A DNA stretch of 64,000 nt, from NCBI GenBank assembly GCA_008828725.1, contig MEHQ01002695.1, forward strand, positions 1-64,000, in the 5' to 3' direction. Shown here one piece after another: positions 1 to 11,936 of the stretch (the stretch's first letter is position 1; the number at the start of each line of letters is the position of its first letter). The DNA comes from Saccharina japonica (taxonomy: Eukaryota; Sar; Phaeophyceae; Laminariales; Laminariaceae). Below the pieces are notes generated by a model that worked only from the letters and a program-made list of their open reading frames with translations, had not been told where the DNA came from and made no database searches. Both the position numbers and the translations under genes were made by a program.

Positions 1-756
1 CGGGATGTTTTCAACACGGTGATACACCAACCAAAATATTGTGGCGTTTTGTACCTTCCCTCTCGTCCTCGCCGTTGCTTACTGCTGTACAGCAGTAGAA
101 GCAGTGCACCGCGATTCTGAAGTTTACCCGTCATATATAGGGTAGGGTAGTATACCGGAATCTAATTTTTGTGTGCAGGTACGTGCGTGTACCAAGTGCT
201 TCTCTGAGGTAGTTTTCAGCGTAAACTGTGACCAAGAGACGCAGGCTGGGCGCAAGGACTTTCGATGAATTCAATTTAGACCGGGACCTGGGGGGGATCC
301 GATTGGCAAGGGCATCCTCGCCTCTGACGATCAATACCGTGACACCTAAACAATTGCTGAACTGAGGAAGGTGTTATTACTACTCGCCAGACAAGAGGGA
401 CAGGAACATACTTTCAAACAACACGCGCTAGATGCTGTAGGTACAGTTAGTAGAGAGTCATATAGCTACGCGCACAGAGTCAAACTTTAGTATGGTATGT
501 TAGGCGTTTTTGTAAGTTCAATCGCACACATCAACTGCTGCACCCATTTGTCACAGGAGTGTACGGGATCGTGAAGACCAAGCAGAAAGGGGTGGCGGTA
601 TACGAACCTCATGGGGAACGTTTTGTGAACGTACCTCACTATTGTTCTTGGCGGGGCTTCAAATGCAGTCCACGATATGTTATGTGTTCTCGTCGCCCGT
701 CACTTTACATACACGCATATACTCTCTCTCTCGTGCTACTACTATTGTTGTTGTTG
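1..756. other. No gene recognised
   Basis: Only short spurious frames; a small TTG-rich stretch near 736-756 borders the foldback repeat that follows. Confidence 0.4.
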
Positions 757-1510
757 TACCTCATACTTATACATATATATCGTGCAAGGTAGCGAGGTGC
801 TACTACGTAGAGCACATATTCAATTTGTACACATAGAGTACAAGTAAAACACTCACAATAATATACACACATAGGGTTTCAGGATTGTGGGGCTGATGAC
901 TCCCGCTTATTATCGCTTATTATGATTGATTTAACGCACACACAGAGGGTGCCGAGGTTTTGAGGCTGTGACGCCGCCCGCTCAACTGTGGTTTATGCAC
1001 ACATAGAGGGTGCAAGGGTTATAGGGGGCTGACGCCTCCCGCTTATTCTTGTTGACTTTACGCACACAGAAAGAAAGAGTGTGCAGGGGTTTAGAGGCTG
1101 ACGCCGCCCGCTTAGTTGGCTTATGCACACATACGAATACATATATATATACACATCATAGTGGGTGCAAGGTACTACGATATGGTGCTGGTGCTGTGGT
1201 GCTGTCTAGCAAAAGTTACGTAGAAAACCAAGCGGGTGGCGTCTACTCCAAATACCTTGCTTTAACTATGTGTGCATAAACCACAGTAAAGCGGGCGGCG
1301 TCACAGCCTCAAAACCTCGGCACCCTCTGTGTGTACGTTAAGTCGATCATAATAAGCGATAATAAGCGGGCGTCGTCAGCCCCATTATCCTTAAACCCAA
1401 TGTGTGTACCTGGTATATTATTGTGAGCGTTTACTCGTACTCTTATGTGTGCAAATTGAATATGTGCTCTACGTAGTAGCACCTCTCTACCTTGCAAGAT
1501 TATAATGAGG
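757..1510. repeat. Foldback repeat with internal tandem units
   Basis: The left arm (about 780-1006) reads the same as the reverse complement of the right arm (about 1267-1498) with few differences. Both include GTGCTACTACGTAGAGCAC and GAGGTTTTGAGGCTGTGACG. Between and within the arms, units of about 62-72 bp repeat, with CACACATAG at the start and CTGACGCCGCCCGCTTA in the middle. The structure is that of a foldback DNA element; no target duplication was found. Confidence 0.7.
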
Positions 1511-1517
1511 AGATATT

Positions 1518-1552
1518 TGATGCTTCGAAGGGCGCAGCCCTTCGAAGCATCA
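1518..1552. repeat. Perfect 16-bp-stem hairpin
   Basis: TGATGCTTCGAAGGGC and its exact reverse complement are separated by GCA. It lies just outside the foldback repeat at 757-1510. Confidence 0.85.
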
Positions 1553-1682
1553 ATAGATGCTCTTCCTAATGGGTTGGGTACGTGCCCGTGGGGGTGTACC
1601 CCCCTGGTCGCGAACGGACACAAACGGACAAAAAACAGTTCTGAAAGCTGCCGCAGCGTGGCTTTAATTAAAGAATCCTTAA

Positions 1683-1905
1683 TATTGAGGTTTGTCTGTC
1701 TGCTCGTCCCTCGCACTTCGTCTGCACTTCGCACTTCGTCTGCACTTCGTTCGCTTTGCTTTTTTTTGGCGCGCGACGCGTACACTCAACCGATTTAGAC
1801 ACGCTCGGGACTGATAGAGGCCCGCTATTTGTGCCGACCGTCCTGTGCTGCTCGTGTCGAAAGCCATGCCGAGATCGGAGAGCTAGGCGGTAGTGACTGT
1901 CATAA
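1683..1905. repeat. Dispersed repeat F, copy 1
   Basis: Nearly identical to 10614-10850. Both start ATTGAGGTTTGTC, carry several CTGCACTTCGT units, then run through GGCGCGCGACGCGTACACTC to GAGCTAGGCGGTAGTGACTG, where the two copies diverge. Confidence 0.8.
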
Positions 1906-2029
1906 TAGCGCCAACAGAAAGACAATAAAACAGAACGAGTTCTGAAATAATGCGGGAGTCAACACTCTGCACTCTGCAGACGACACGACCACACGCACAG
2001 ATTTACAGCTAGCTGCAACAAGCAACCAC

Positions 2030-3165
2030 AGCACCACCACCACGGCACCACCACCACCACCACCACCACGATCACCACCGCCACCCCCGCCCCACCAGCC
2101 GAAGGAGCACTGGAAGCTGTTGTTGCTCGCAGTAGCTGGTGGGCGTTGGTGGGGTCTTGTTCCCGTGGTCTGATGATGGTGGGGTGATGACGGCGGTGAT
2201 GGTGGCTTGCCTTGCGCTGTCGTCTCTCGAGAACAGTCCAGATTTGTACCTGCAACAAAACAAGCAACCCGCACCACCGCCACCAAACCCCACCACTACC
2301 ACCCCTCCAGCGAAGGAGCACTGGGAAGCTGTTGTTTGCTCGTAGTAGCTGGTGGGCGTTGGTTTGGGGTCTGTCCCCGTGGTCGGTGATGGTGGAAGAT
2401 GGTGACGGCTGGTGCATGGGTGGCTTGCCTTGCGCCGTCGTCTCTCGAGAACAGTCCAGATTTGTACCTGCAACAAAAGAAGCAACCAGGACCACCGCCA
2501 CCAAACCCCACCACCACCACCCCCGCCCCTCCAGCCGAAGGAGCACTGGAAGCTGTTGTTGCTCGTAGTGGCTGGTGGGCGTTGGTGGGGTCTTGTTCCT
2601 GTGATCTGGTGATGATGTGTCCTGCTGCTGCTGCTGTGGTCTGTTAGCTACTGTACAGTGGCAATTGTCACTGGGATTTTATATTCAACCTTCGCGGTCT
2701 CTATTAAGCACCAGGTCACAAAACAAGCAACCCACACCACGAGCAAATGCAATACCACAACCACCACCACCACCACCACCACCACCGCCACTCCCGCCCC
2801 ACCAGCCGAAGGAGCGCTGGAAGCTGTTGTTGCTTGTAGTAGCTGGGGGGCGTTGGTAGGGTCTTGTTCCCGTGGTCTGGTGATGGTGGGGTGGTGACGG
2901 CGGTGATGGTGGCTTGCCTTGCGCCGTCGTCTCTCGAGAACAGTCCAGATTTGTACCTGCAACAAAAGAAGCAACCAGGACCACCGCCACCAAACCCCAC
3001 CACCACCACCCCCGCCCCTCCAGCCGAAGGAGCACTGGAAGCTGTTGTTGCTCGTAGTGGCTGGGGGGCGTTGGTGGGGTCTTGTTCCTGTGATCTGGTG
3101 ATGATGTGTCCTGCTGCTGCTGCTGCTGCTTCTGTTGTTGCTGCTGCTGCCGCTGCTGGTGTATA
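2030..3165. repeat. Complex satellite, five units of about 213-270 bp
   Basis: The landmark GAAGGAGC(A/G)CTGG occurs at about 2101, 2314, 2536, 2806 and 3026. Three units also share CTCTCGAGAACAGTCCAGATT. Each unit contains CAC-rich and GTTGTT-rich parts, giving long Pro/Thr/Trp/Gly frames on all strands with no coding value. The unit after 2620 carries extra unrelated sequence. Confidence 0.85.
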
Positions 3166-4293
3166 CCAGGTATATGTCAAGCGATTTTATATGTAACTTG
3201 ATGTACCAGGTGCTCGTTGCATTGGTATACAATATACAAGGTTCCCCTCCGGGACGTGCCTGGGGGAGTGGCGCAAGGGCGAATCGAAAACCTACTATTA
3301 ATATCAAAACAACAGCATGCGATATTGTATCATACGCGTATCATATTGTATACCTCACTTAGTTTTTGTGTGCGTCCTGTCTTATATTATGGGGGTCTGG
3401 GTTACGTACAATACAAAAAAAAAGAAAAGTATCCAGAGTCATCGCCAAGGATCGAACTCAAGCCTTCAAGCATAAAATCGTGCATGGTGACCGTTTGCCT
3501 ATACTTTCAAAGATAATTTTTCCTGTACTACACGATTATTTGTCGCGGCCCGCGTCAGCCACACGACAGGTCGCACATACATGATGCAAGCACAGCAGCA
3601 AGCAACAACAGAACAGCAGCAGAAGAGAGAGAGATGGTGGTGCCTGATGACGGATGCAAGCCTGCTGCGATGAAGCAACCACTAATTAATAGCCACAGCA
3701 GTATACGGTGGATCCGCCACAGTCACGTCTGCTGCTTGTGCTTCTAGCCGGGGCTGTGGCGTTGCTTGTGTTCGTTGCATGTTGTGTGATGTATCGTGGT
3801 ATTCAAAAGCGGTCATTAATTTCCGGTCAGAGTGGGCGTGGCTCTGTTACACACACAGCAGCAGAACAGAAAAGGGTAGATAGATGGTGTGGATTATGGA
3901 CGGTAGGCTCCGATAGACACAGCTAGCCACAGCACTACAGCAACATCAACAGCAGCAGCGGGTAGAAGAGTGGTGGTGGTGGTGTCGTTTGGTGACGGAT
4001 TGCTGGCTCCTATGAAAGCAAAACTACTCGTAGCTCGTAGCAACAACAGAGCACATCACAGATCTGCCTTCGAGGCGCACAGTGTTGTATCACTCTGCCC
4101 GGAAAAGTAACGACAGTTTATATATAGTTTTAATGAAAAAAAGTTTCTTACATTTCGGGACAGCGGAGAGATTCGTACATGAGCATCGATCTACAGGTAT
4201 TATTATACCATGACTCGGAAAATCGCAGGCTTCGACAAAAGCAACTCGTCACGGTACAGCACGGATCTGAGGCACGCGCATGCATGATGTAAT

Positions 4294-4326
<33 letters not shown>

Positions 4327-5450
4327 GCAGCAGGTTTGTAACATTGAGGTTGTACTGTTTGTAACACGCTCTCTGTGGTGCTGCTGTTGTTCGTGTGTGC
4401 TCCCCGTGCTCTCGGCAAGAAACGCACAAAAAACGCACGACTGAACATGAACAGGGCCTCACGCAGCGAAACCCGGGAAATCGGCTTATCCACTCCCGCG
4501 GGAAAAAAAACTTCGAGCGCCCGCCACGCGAGCCACAGAGCTCGGATCGAGCTCAAACCTCGACCAATGTGTCCGGCCGGGCGTCCTGTGCCGGGGTACT
4601 TAGCGTTTTGCCGAAAAGTGCTCGTACGAAGAGAAAAGTTGCGAAAAGTGCGAAAAATTCACAAACATAACTATACATACAAGGCTCCCCTTCGGGGAGT
4701 GGGGTGTCCCCCGCGGGTGACGCAAGCTCGCACGTCCCACGGAAAAACCGACCTATCGCCATCCAGCTGTAATTGTAGAAAGGGGGGTAAACGAATAATC
4801 ACCTTTCAGCGATTATCGTATAGTAAAACGGTTTTCGCTAACGTACGCATATTTAAATTTATAATTAAATTGGCGTTATACCACATAAAAAACATGTTAT
4901 TTTTGTCACGAACCGCGATGTCAAGTTTTCTTGAGTTTGCTGAAACTTGTTATTCTCATAGTTTGTGAAACAATATCACGATCGGCGAAACTGTCAAGTT
5001 GTTTTTCGTGACATATTTTGTTCGGTAGATATGGCGGTGTGTACCACAGCGAGCAGTATGTCGTTCTCGTATACGAACAGCAAACGCCAGAAAAAATATA
5101 ATCGCATTTCGTCCAGTAAATACAGTACCTAGTATACAGCAGCAGCAAGGAGTACAGCAAGCAGTACAAAGCAGTAGCAGCGGGCAGTGTAGCAAGTAAC
5201 AGCAACACAAGCAGAGCTACTAATGGTAGTATCTACGTACCTACAGCAAGCAGCAGCACCACCAACTACTTCTGCGACACGGCAGTTAACGTTCAGCAGT
5301 AGTAGCAGCACACCTCTGCTTTATTCAGCGCACAGCAAAGCGGTACAGCTACGAGTAGCAGCTGAAGCTACTTAAATACTACTACTCGTCGTGGTAAAGC
5401 GTACATTCCCGCCGTCCAAGCGAAATAAACACAAGGCTCTTGTGGTGTAT
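3166..5450. other. No gene recognised; short repeats only
   Basis: Holds an isolated CTG run (4295-4325). A motif ACAAGGYTCCCCTYCGGG near 3237 and 4680 recurs, degraded, at 33577. Two stretches near 3580 and 3930 share CAACAGCAGCAG and TGGTGACGGAT-like parts. A B-box-like RC (GGATCGAACTC) near 3448 may be a SINE scrap. Confidence 0.4.
4295..4325. repeat. CTG microsatellite
   Basis: About ten uninterrupted CTG units. Similar CTG/CAG runs occur near 7830, 11432 and 35323 in the window. Confidence 0.95.
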
Positions 5451-5469
5451 TCGTACATCATATAAACAT

Positions 5470-5985
5470 GCATCATTGTGGTATGCCAGAGCGGGGCCGG
5501 TATATAGCGGACGAAAACAAATAGCAGTACGTATGTTGGGGCAGATGGGTACGTACTATAGGTGCAAGAGGTTGTTCCACTATGAAAAATATCCTATCCG
5601 GTCGCCGGCATCTATGCGTAGCCCTTGTATCATAGCGGCCTAACAAAAGTAGGGAAAAAAGTGGGGGCAGCACAGCAGTAGTCCCCATCCACAGACATGA
5701 CAGGACTCAACCGCGTACCAACCCACCCACCAGAGCATCCACCCACCCACACATCACGTGCTCTAACAGTACAGCAATACAGTAGTCCGTACTGTAGGTG
5801 GGGATAGTGCGGTTGTATTGTACTGGCGGGCAAAGGTAATATACGTAGAAAACAAACCAGGGACAGAGCAGACACGACAGCACTCAACCACGTACGAACC
5901 CACCCACCCAAACACACACCCACCCACCCACCAACTCACCCACACACCATGTGCTGCAGCAGTACAGCAGTACGTAAGTGGGGAT
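5470..5985. repeat. Dispersed repeat H, copy 1
   Basis: Shares GGGGCCGGTATA, a CCGGCATC-GCG-AGCCCTTGTA segment and long CCACCCACC stretches with 34375-34740. Within this copy the CCACCCAC block occurs twice (5720-5750 and 5899-5944). Confidence 0.6.
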
Positions 5986-6164
5986 CAAACTTTGGATCGA
6001 TCGCACAACAACAGGAGGAGTAAGAGTACTACAGGCCGCAAGCAGCGGAAAGAAGCAGCAGCACTCTGCAGTAGTAGTAGTACTCACTTTGAGTATCGTA
6101 TTGCGGCTGCTAGCTGTTGTTTCATGCCTGGTACGTATGATATATCGTACTCATCGAGGACGTA

Positions 6165-7529
6165 CTGCAGTGCACACCTTTTACCTGGTATATACGTTGA
6201 TACGTACCAACCTGGCTGGCAATGCTACGACTGTCTGGATATTGACACATACACCAAACGGTGCTTACATTTCCGGACAAGTTATAACAGACTCCATGAG
6301 CTGAGCTCGTTCTTTTNGTTCAGGCGCGATCTTTATGTTCAGCAGCACCACGATGCCTCACCTAACAGACCATACCGCCGCAATACAGCAGAGCGAGAGC
6401 AAGAAGCAGCACCACTCGGTAGCATAACACCACTACGAGCATGACACTGCTGCTGCTGTGGTTGCATCTGTTGCAGAGGACGCATGATATGGACCAGGTA
6501 TACCTGGTACCTACGACGTACCGTACACTTGCCAATATGCTCGGAAATATTACGAACGTTTGGATCTGAAAATAAATACGAAACGTTCCATATATTTTCG
6601 GACAAATTGGTACGGAAACAAACTCGGTGCGGTGAGACCGCTCGTTTCGTAGTAGGCACACCTGATGCAGCAGCATGCTCGTGGCCCCCGGTCATAACCA
6701 TACGACTGCACAACGTCAGAGATGCTGTCGCGTCGCTGCTGTTGCTGCATGCGTGCAGATGTTCGATGCCGCTCGATGTGCACGTCGGTATGCCCTCCTT
6801 TGTTCGTCGTGTTGATGCCGACGCGGCAAAATCACCTTTCAAAATCTGCCCTGCAGTGCATACCTCTTTACTGGTCTATATACGTTGATACGTCTCACGT
6901 GTACATACCAACCAAACGACCGTTTGGATATTGACACATACACCAAACGATGTTTACATTTCCGGACAAATTATACCAAACTCCATGAGCTGAGCTCGTT
7001 CTTTTTGTTCAGGCGCGATCTTTATGTTCAGCAGCACCACGATGCCTCACCTAACAGACCATACCGCCGCAATACAGCAGAGCGAGAGCAAGAAGCAGCA
7101 CCACTCGGTAGCATAACACCACTACGAGCATGACACTGCTGCTGCTGTGGTTGCATCTGTTGCAGAGGACGCATGATATGGACCAGGTATACCTGGTACC
7201 TACGACGTACCGTACACTTGCCAATATGCTCGGAAATATTACGAACGTTTGGATCTGAAAATAAATACGAAACGTTCCATATATTTTCGGACAAATTGGT
7301 ACGGAAACAAACTCGGTGCGGTGAGACCGCTCGTTTCGTAGTAGGCACACCTGATGCAGCAGCATGCTCGTGGCCCCCGGTCATAACCATACGACTGCAC
7401 AACGTCAGAGATGCTGTCGCGTCGCTGCTGTTGCTGCATGCGTGCAGATGTTCGATGCCGCTCGATGTGCACGTCGGTATGCCCTCCTTTGTTCGTCGTG
7501 TTGATGCCGACGCGGCAAAATCACCTTTC
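6165..7529. repeat. Tandem duplication, unit about 686-689 bp
   Basis: 6241-6840 and 6930-7529 are almost identical over 600 bp. The flanking 80-90 bp (CTGCAGTGCA onward at 6165 and 6851) are alike but diverged. Matching frames of 104-173 codons appear in both copies on both strands; none resembles a known family, so I do not call a gene. One undetermined base (6317) lies in copy 1. Confidence 0.9.
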
Positions 7530-7760
7530 ACGCCGAGACCGGGTTTCACGTTGCCCTGCTCGGCTCGGCCGAGTGGGACGGCGTACCCCGTGAAACCGAC
7601 TCTATTTTTTCGGCTTCGCGAGCGCCCCGCGCGGGCNACGGGCCCCGGGCGAGGGCGAGGCCCGGGGGGCGCGCTCCCCGGTCGATCCCCCTGCCGCCGA
7701 CCCGAGTGGCGGCGAGATCGGCCGCGAGGGCCGAGCGCGAAAACGCGCCGCCGGGCAAAA
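7530..7760. other. Short GC-rich island with imperfect inverted repeat
   Basis: About 230 bp of very high GC content starting exactly where the tandem duplication ends, with an undetermined base at 7637. CGGGTTTCACG near 7550 pairs with CGTGAAACCG near 7590. It is not recognisable as rRNA or tRNA. Its composition differs sharply from both flanks. Confidence 0.6.
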
Positions 7761-8040
7761 AAATCACAATTATACTTTGTTATATATAAACTGAGGAAAT
7801 TATATTATACGAGTGTTTAATGTTTGCACTGCTGCTGCTGCTGCTGTATATACCACTTCACAACAACCACTCCCACCACTTGTTTGTTTTTTATACTCCA
7901 ACTTTTTCAAGTATTTTTCTTTGCATTTTCTATGTAATATTGTTCCTCGTAGTTTCACGTATACCTACGTACGTATTTCGGGTATTTTTTTCTTTTATTA
8001 TTATACCTGCACCTACGTTTGTATTTGACCTGCCAGATGC

Positions 8041-8812
8041 TGTGTGTGTGTGTTCTTCACATTAAACCTTCCTTCTCCATACCCGTCGACATCCAGCACA
8101 CCCAGTGTCCGTGCCGATTCTTCATCCTAAAAAGGTACCAGTTCTGTGGTCACAAAACTACGACACAGAGATACTACACTCAGTGCAGTAAGCAGAGCAG
8201 ACAATGCAACGCCATATACGACAGGCAAGACCTACCCTGCTAGCAATCCAGGTGCATGCAAGAGAAAAAAAGAGAAAAAAGAAAAAAGCGAAAAGAAAAA
8301 ATAATAAAAAGTAAATATACTGAAGCAAATCAATAATCAAGCAACCAAATAAAAAGCATGACAAAAAAAGAAAGAAAGTGTCGTGCTTCTCCCAGAGGAG
8401 ATGCGACCTCCAATAAAAAACCAAATGAAATGAAAGAAAATGAAATGGACCGAAACAGCGCCAACAGAGCAAGACTGAGAACGACAGGAAACAGCCGGAG
8501 CACACGGAAGGCCAGCCGAGGCAGGTTTGTGCCCATAGTACAGGCAGGTTCTACCAGCTAGTCGGTCTGGCACCTACTCTGTTTGCCGTCTCTTTCCTGC
8601 TTTCGTCCGTCCTGGTTTCCCTATGACCCCCCCCACCCTCCGTCTCCCTTCCCTTGGGCGCCACCCATACAACGGGTACGTGGCACTTCCAACTCAATTC
8701 CGTTTCGTTCTCGTGTAACACACGAGAGTCCCGGAAAGAGAACGGGGAATGACAAAACCAAAATGAATACGTACGTAGCTAAGCCACCAAAGAAAGTCCT
8801 AGGACAAATACG
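8041..8812 (-). mobile_element. LINE A 3' end, copy 1
   Basis: On the minus strand it starts at CCTAGGACTTTC. It carries the last codons of the LINE ORF (MGGAQGKGDGGWGGS-like, matching VAGGAKGNGKGGG of the longer copy), then a T-rich 3' UTR, the conserved tail TGCTAGCAGGGTAGG...GGTACCTTTTTAGG and TTTAATGTGAAGAACAC, and ends in (AC)n. It abuts the longer LINE copy at 8813. Confidence 0.8.
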
Positions 8813-9865
8813 GAAGGCGGAGAAACAAAGGCAAAAGCGATCACGGTAACATAAATAAGTGAAACAAAGTAAACGAAGCAAATGATGCGAGGGGTTGTAG
8901 CATCGCTGTCGTGCCCCCCTTGAGAAGCAACAACAGGCAATACAACAAGCAAAAAAAGAAAAATGATAAAAGAAAAATAAGAAAAAAAATCAAACAAACA
9001 AACAAAGGGAAAGAAAGACCACCAGAAACAGTGCCGCGTTCGAAGCGGCTACAGAGGTGCGCGGCACGGGTAGTCTAGGTGGGACTTACTAGTCAGCCTG
9101 GTACCTTGCTACCCTGTCGGCTGTTTCCCTCCTGCTCTCATCAGCCGCGGTTTCCGTACGACTGTTGCCCCCCCCCTTCCCATTCCCTTTTGCACCCCCC
9201 GCAACGGATGCGTGGCGCTGTCTACTCAGTTCCGCCTCTACCTTGTGCCACCGGATCATGAACTGTTCAGCCGCTTCGAGGACCCCCCTGTGCCACTTGC
9301 CCACTTTAGTTGCTGCAATGGTCCATACTGCGGTCTCTACTCCAAACACCAACGGGACCTGTGCCGTGGACCCCTTGGAGGCTTGAAACACCTTGAGGTC
9401 TTCAGCAAGGCATTTCTGCCAGGACTTTGGTTGTCCGCCCGGTCTGCGTCCCTCCCCACCCGTCATGGTCCCGAACATAATCCGACTGGGTAGTCGCCCC
9501 TTGGGTTGCCGTGCCACGGCTCCCGCAAAGAACAGACGCCGTTTACGGATTGTCGTTTCGATGCTCTCGCATCGTGTCTGCTTGAGAGCCTTTGCGTACG
9601 AGAGGGTCCTATAGTCGCCACGCTGCCGACGCTGGAAGCCAATGACACGCAGGAGGATTTGGTGGTGTGCCGAGCGGAGTCTGGCGAAGTGTTGTGCACC
9701 GAGGGTCCACGTCATACATCCGTACAGCAGGGTCTCAATCACCTCGGCCTTCAACATGCGGATTTTCAGACTAAGTCGAGCCGTCTTCATGTCGTACAAC
9801 TCTGGTCCGAACCGTTTGGACAGGCACCAGTACACAGCAGTTACGGCCTGCTTACGTAGCACAAT
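8813..9865 (-). mobile_element. LINE with reverse transcriptase C-terminus, 5'-truncated
   Basis: An open frame down to 9089 encodes the C-terminal part of a non-LTR reverse transcriptase. It contains KAEVIETLLYGCMTWTL, RRLFFAGAVARQPKGRLPSR and GGEGRRPGGQPKSWQKCLAEDL. These are the LLYG-xx-W, R-L-x-GH-like and GRPxxRW-like landmarks after the RT domain of many LINEs. The catalytic RT core and endonuclease are absent. The 5' break meets a SINE scrap at 9866. The 3' UTR (8813-9088) is a diverged relative of that in copy 1. The LINE clade is not resolved. Confidence 0.85.
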
Positions 9866-9905
9866 TCGACGCGAGAGTTGACAAGGAAAGAAAATGCTGA
9901 TATAT
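9862..9905 (+). repeat. SINE D fragment
   Basis: ATTCGACGCGAGAGTTGACAA to TTCTCGTGAT matches the body of SINE D and marks the place where the LINE 5' end is joined. Confidence 0.55.
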
Positions 9906-10052
9906 TCTCGTGATAGCTGCTGTATACCAAAGGAACTTTTATTTTTTTTTTTTTGCATTTTGTTATTCCTTTTTTTTCACGTATACCTACGTACTACGTA
10001 TTTGACCTGAAGAGTACACAAACATGATGCCCTACGTTTCCGACCTGCTTAG

Positions 10053-10252
10053 CGCCATTCGACGCGAGGGTTGACGAGGGAAGAAAATGCTGAAATCTTC
10101 TCGCGATAAAAATACGAGGCAAGAACCGTAGGGGAGAGAAGAGTAGTTTGTGACCCCGGATCTGAGGTACGACAATTAATAGGATGGAGCGAGAAAGGAA
10201 GGGCGAAGATAATAAAGGGGATGGAAAACAAAAAAACAAAAACAAAAACAGA
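10053..10252 (+). mobile_element. SINE D body and tail
   Basis: Matches 17340-17544: GACGCGAGGGTTGACGAGGG, TCTTCTCGCGATAAAAAT, GACCCCGGATCTGAG-TACGAC, then GAAGATAATAAAGGGGATGG and an A-rich CAAAAA tail. The tRNA-like head is missing. Confidence 0.75.
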
Positions 10253-10284
10253 AATGACCACGAACACCCCATCGATCCACTCCT

Positions 10285-10613
10285 GTACAAGGTTTTTGCG
10301 CTGACGCGCATCGCTTCACGATAAATGTTGGTGGGTGGTGTTGGGACAACCGTCCCAGGGATCAACCGACCCATCCAGTTACTCTCTCACCTATCATACA
10401 ACCCACAACGCACACCCACCAACCTATATACTTGCCCATGAGCCAAAAAAGTTTTCTTTGCTGACACAAATCGCTTATAATACAAATCGATCCAATCGAT
10501 GACAATTGCACGAACACAGCAAAAAGAGAAGAACCGCCAACGCAGTAGCTTAATGCAGTTAGGAGTTTGACCACTTGAAGGCGTCTGTCACGCTCCTCAT
10601 TCCCACCGTTCTT
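10285..10613. repeat. Dispersed repeat E, copy 1
   Basis: Nearly the same as 12251-12582, from TACAAGGTTTTTGCGCTGAC to TCATTCCCACCGTTCTTGTA, where repeat F follows here and family C follows in the other copy. Confidence 0.8.
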
Positions 10614-10850
10614 GTATTGAGGTTTGTCCCTCGTCTGCACTTCGTCTGCACTTCGTCTGCACTTCGTCTGCACTTCGTCTGCACTTCGTCTGCACTTCGT
10701 TCGCTTTGCTTTTTTTTGGCGCGCGACGCGTACACTCAACCGATTCAGACACGCTCGGGACTGATAGAGGCCCGCTATTTGTGCCGACCGTCCTGTGCTG
10801 TTCGTGTCGAAAGCCGTGCCGAGATCGGAGAGCTAGGCGGTAGTGACTGC
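10614..10850. repeat. Repeat F, copy 2, with a 12-bp minisatellite
   Basis: Contains six tandem units of CGTCTGCACTT(C) at about 10629-10700; otherwise as copy 1 at 1683-1905. Translation gives a meaningless ...LHFVCTSSALR... frame. Confidence 0.82.
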
Positions 10851-10960
10851 CCTAAACTGTTGCCAGTACCAAATTGTGTCACTGGGATTGCTCGGCAGTA
10901 GAGCAAACTAGCAGTAGTATATAACAACGAGCATCACCACCGGCAACTCTCAAGCAAAGA

Positions 10961-11800
10961 TGTCGGGAGACATGTCAAGCAAGGCAAAACATGCGCTGTC
11001 AAGGGTGTAGGGTGGAGTGTTCCACACTAAAAACTAGTTGTTTGGTGACAGTCACGGCATGTCAAGGCTGTCAAGGGTTGAAAGTGAAGACCACATTTCT
11101 CGGCAGTAGAGCAACAACGGTGATGATCGGACGAGAAGAGGAAGACCATCATCGCACACAACTAAAAAAGCAACCAGCACACACACGACCATCACCAAGC
11201 AAAACACCACAACGACGACCATCACACCACCGCCACCACCCCTGCCCCACGAGCCGCAGGAGCACCAGAAGTTGTTGTTGCTCGTAGTGGCTGGTGGTGG
11301 TTGGTGGTGGCTTCGTCCCGTGGTTTGGTGGTGGTTCCTGGTTCGCACTCGTTCAGCAGCAGCAGCATGTTTTTTTTTTTTTATGATACATCCGTACACC
11401 AGACCAGCGCTTGCCATATATTCCAGAACACTGCTGCTGCTGCTGCTGCTGCTTTTTTTTTTATGTCGGGAGACATGTCAAGCAAGGCAAAACATGCGCT
11501 GTCAAGGGTGTAGGGTGGAATGTTCCACACTAAAAACTAGTTGTTTGGTGACAGTCACGGCATCTCAAGGCTGTCAAGGGTTGAAAGTGAAGACCACATT
11601 TCTCGGCAGTAGAGCAACAACGGTGATGATCGGACGAGAAGAGGAAGACCATCATCGCACACAACTAAAAAGGCAACCAGCACACACACCACCATCACAG
11701 CAAACACCACAACGACGACCACACCACCACCGCCACCACCCTTGCCACCACGGCCGAGGAGCACCAGAAGTTGTATTGTTGCTACGTATGGCTAGGTGGT
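10961..11800. repeat. Direct duplication, offset 503 bp
   Basis: 10961-11300 and 11464-11800 both run from TGTCGGGAGACATGTCAAGC through GAGTGTTCCACACTAAAAAC-like and TGATGATCGGACGAGAAGAG to CACC-rich and GTTGTT-rich parts. They share composition with the satellite at 2030-3165. The copies are separated by T runs and a CTG run. Confidence 0.85.
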
Positions 11801-11936
11801 GGTTTGGTGGTGGCTCGTCCCGTGGTTGTGGGGTTCCTGGTACGCACTCGTTCGAGAGCAGCGCATTCTTTGTTTTTTTTTTGTCCATCCATTTTTATCT
11901 GTGCTGCTGCTCGCAGAAAACAAAAAAGACCATAAA

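Noticed and set aside
1959-3307. Long Gly/Trp/Val or Pro/Thr-rich frames of 120-220 codons on both strands
   Set aside because: They are translations of the CAC/GTT-rich satellite; they occur in several frames at once and change with repeat unit.
6339-7549. Duplicated frames of 167 and 173 codons (minus) and 134 and 215 codons (plus) in the tandem duplication
   Set aside because: They simply copy the DNA duplication, overlap each other on opposite strands and show no family motif.
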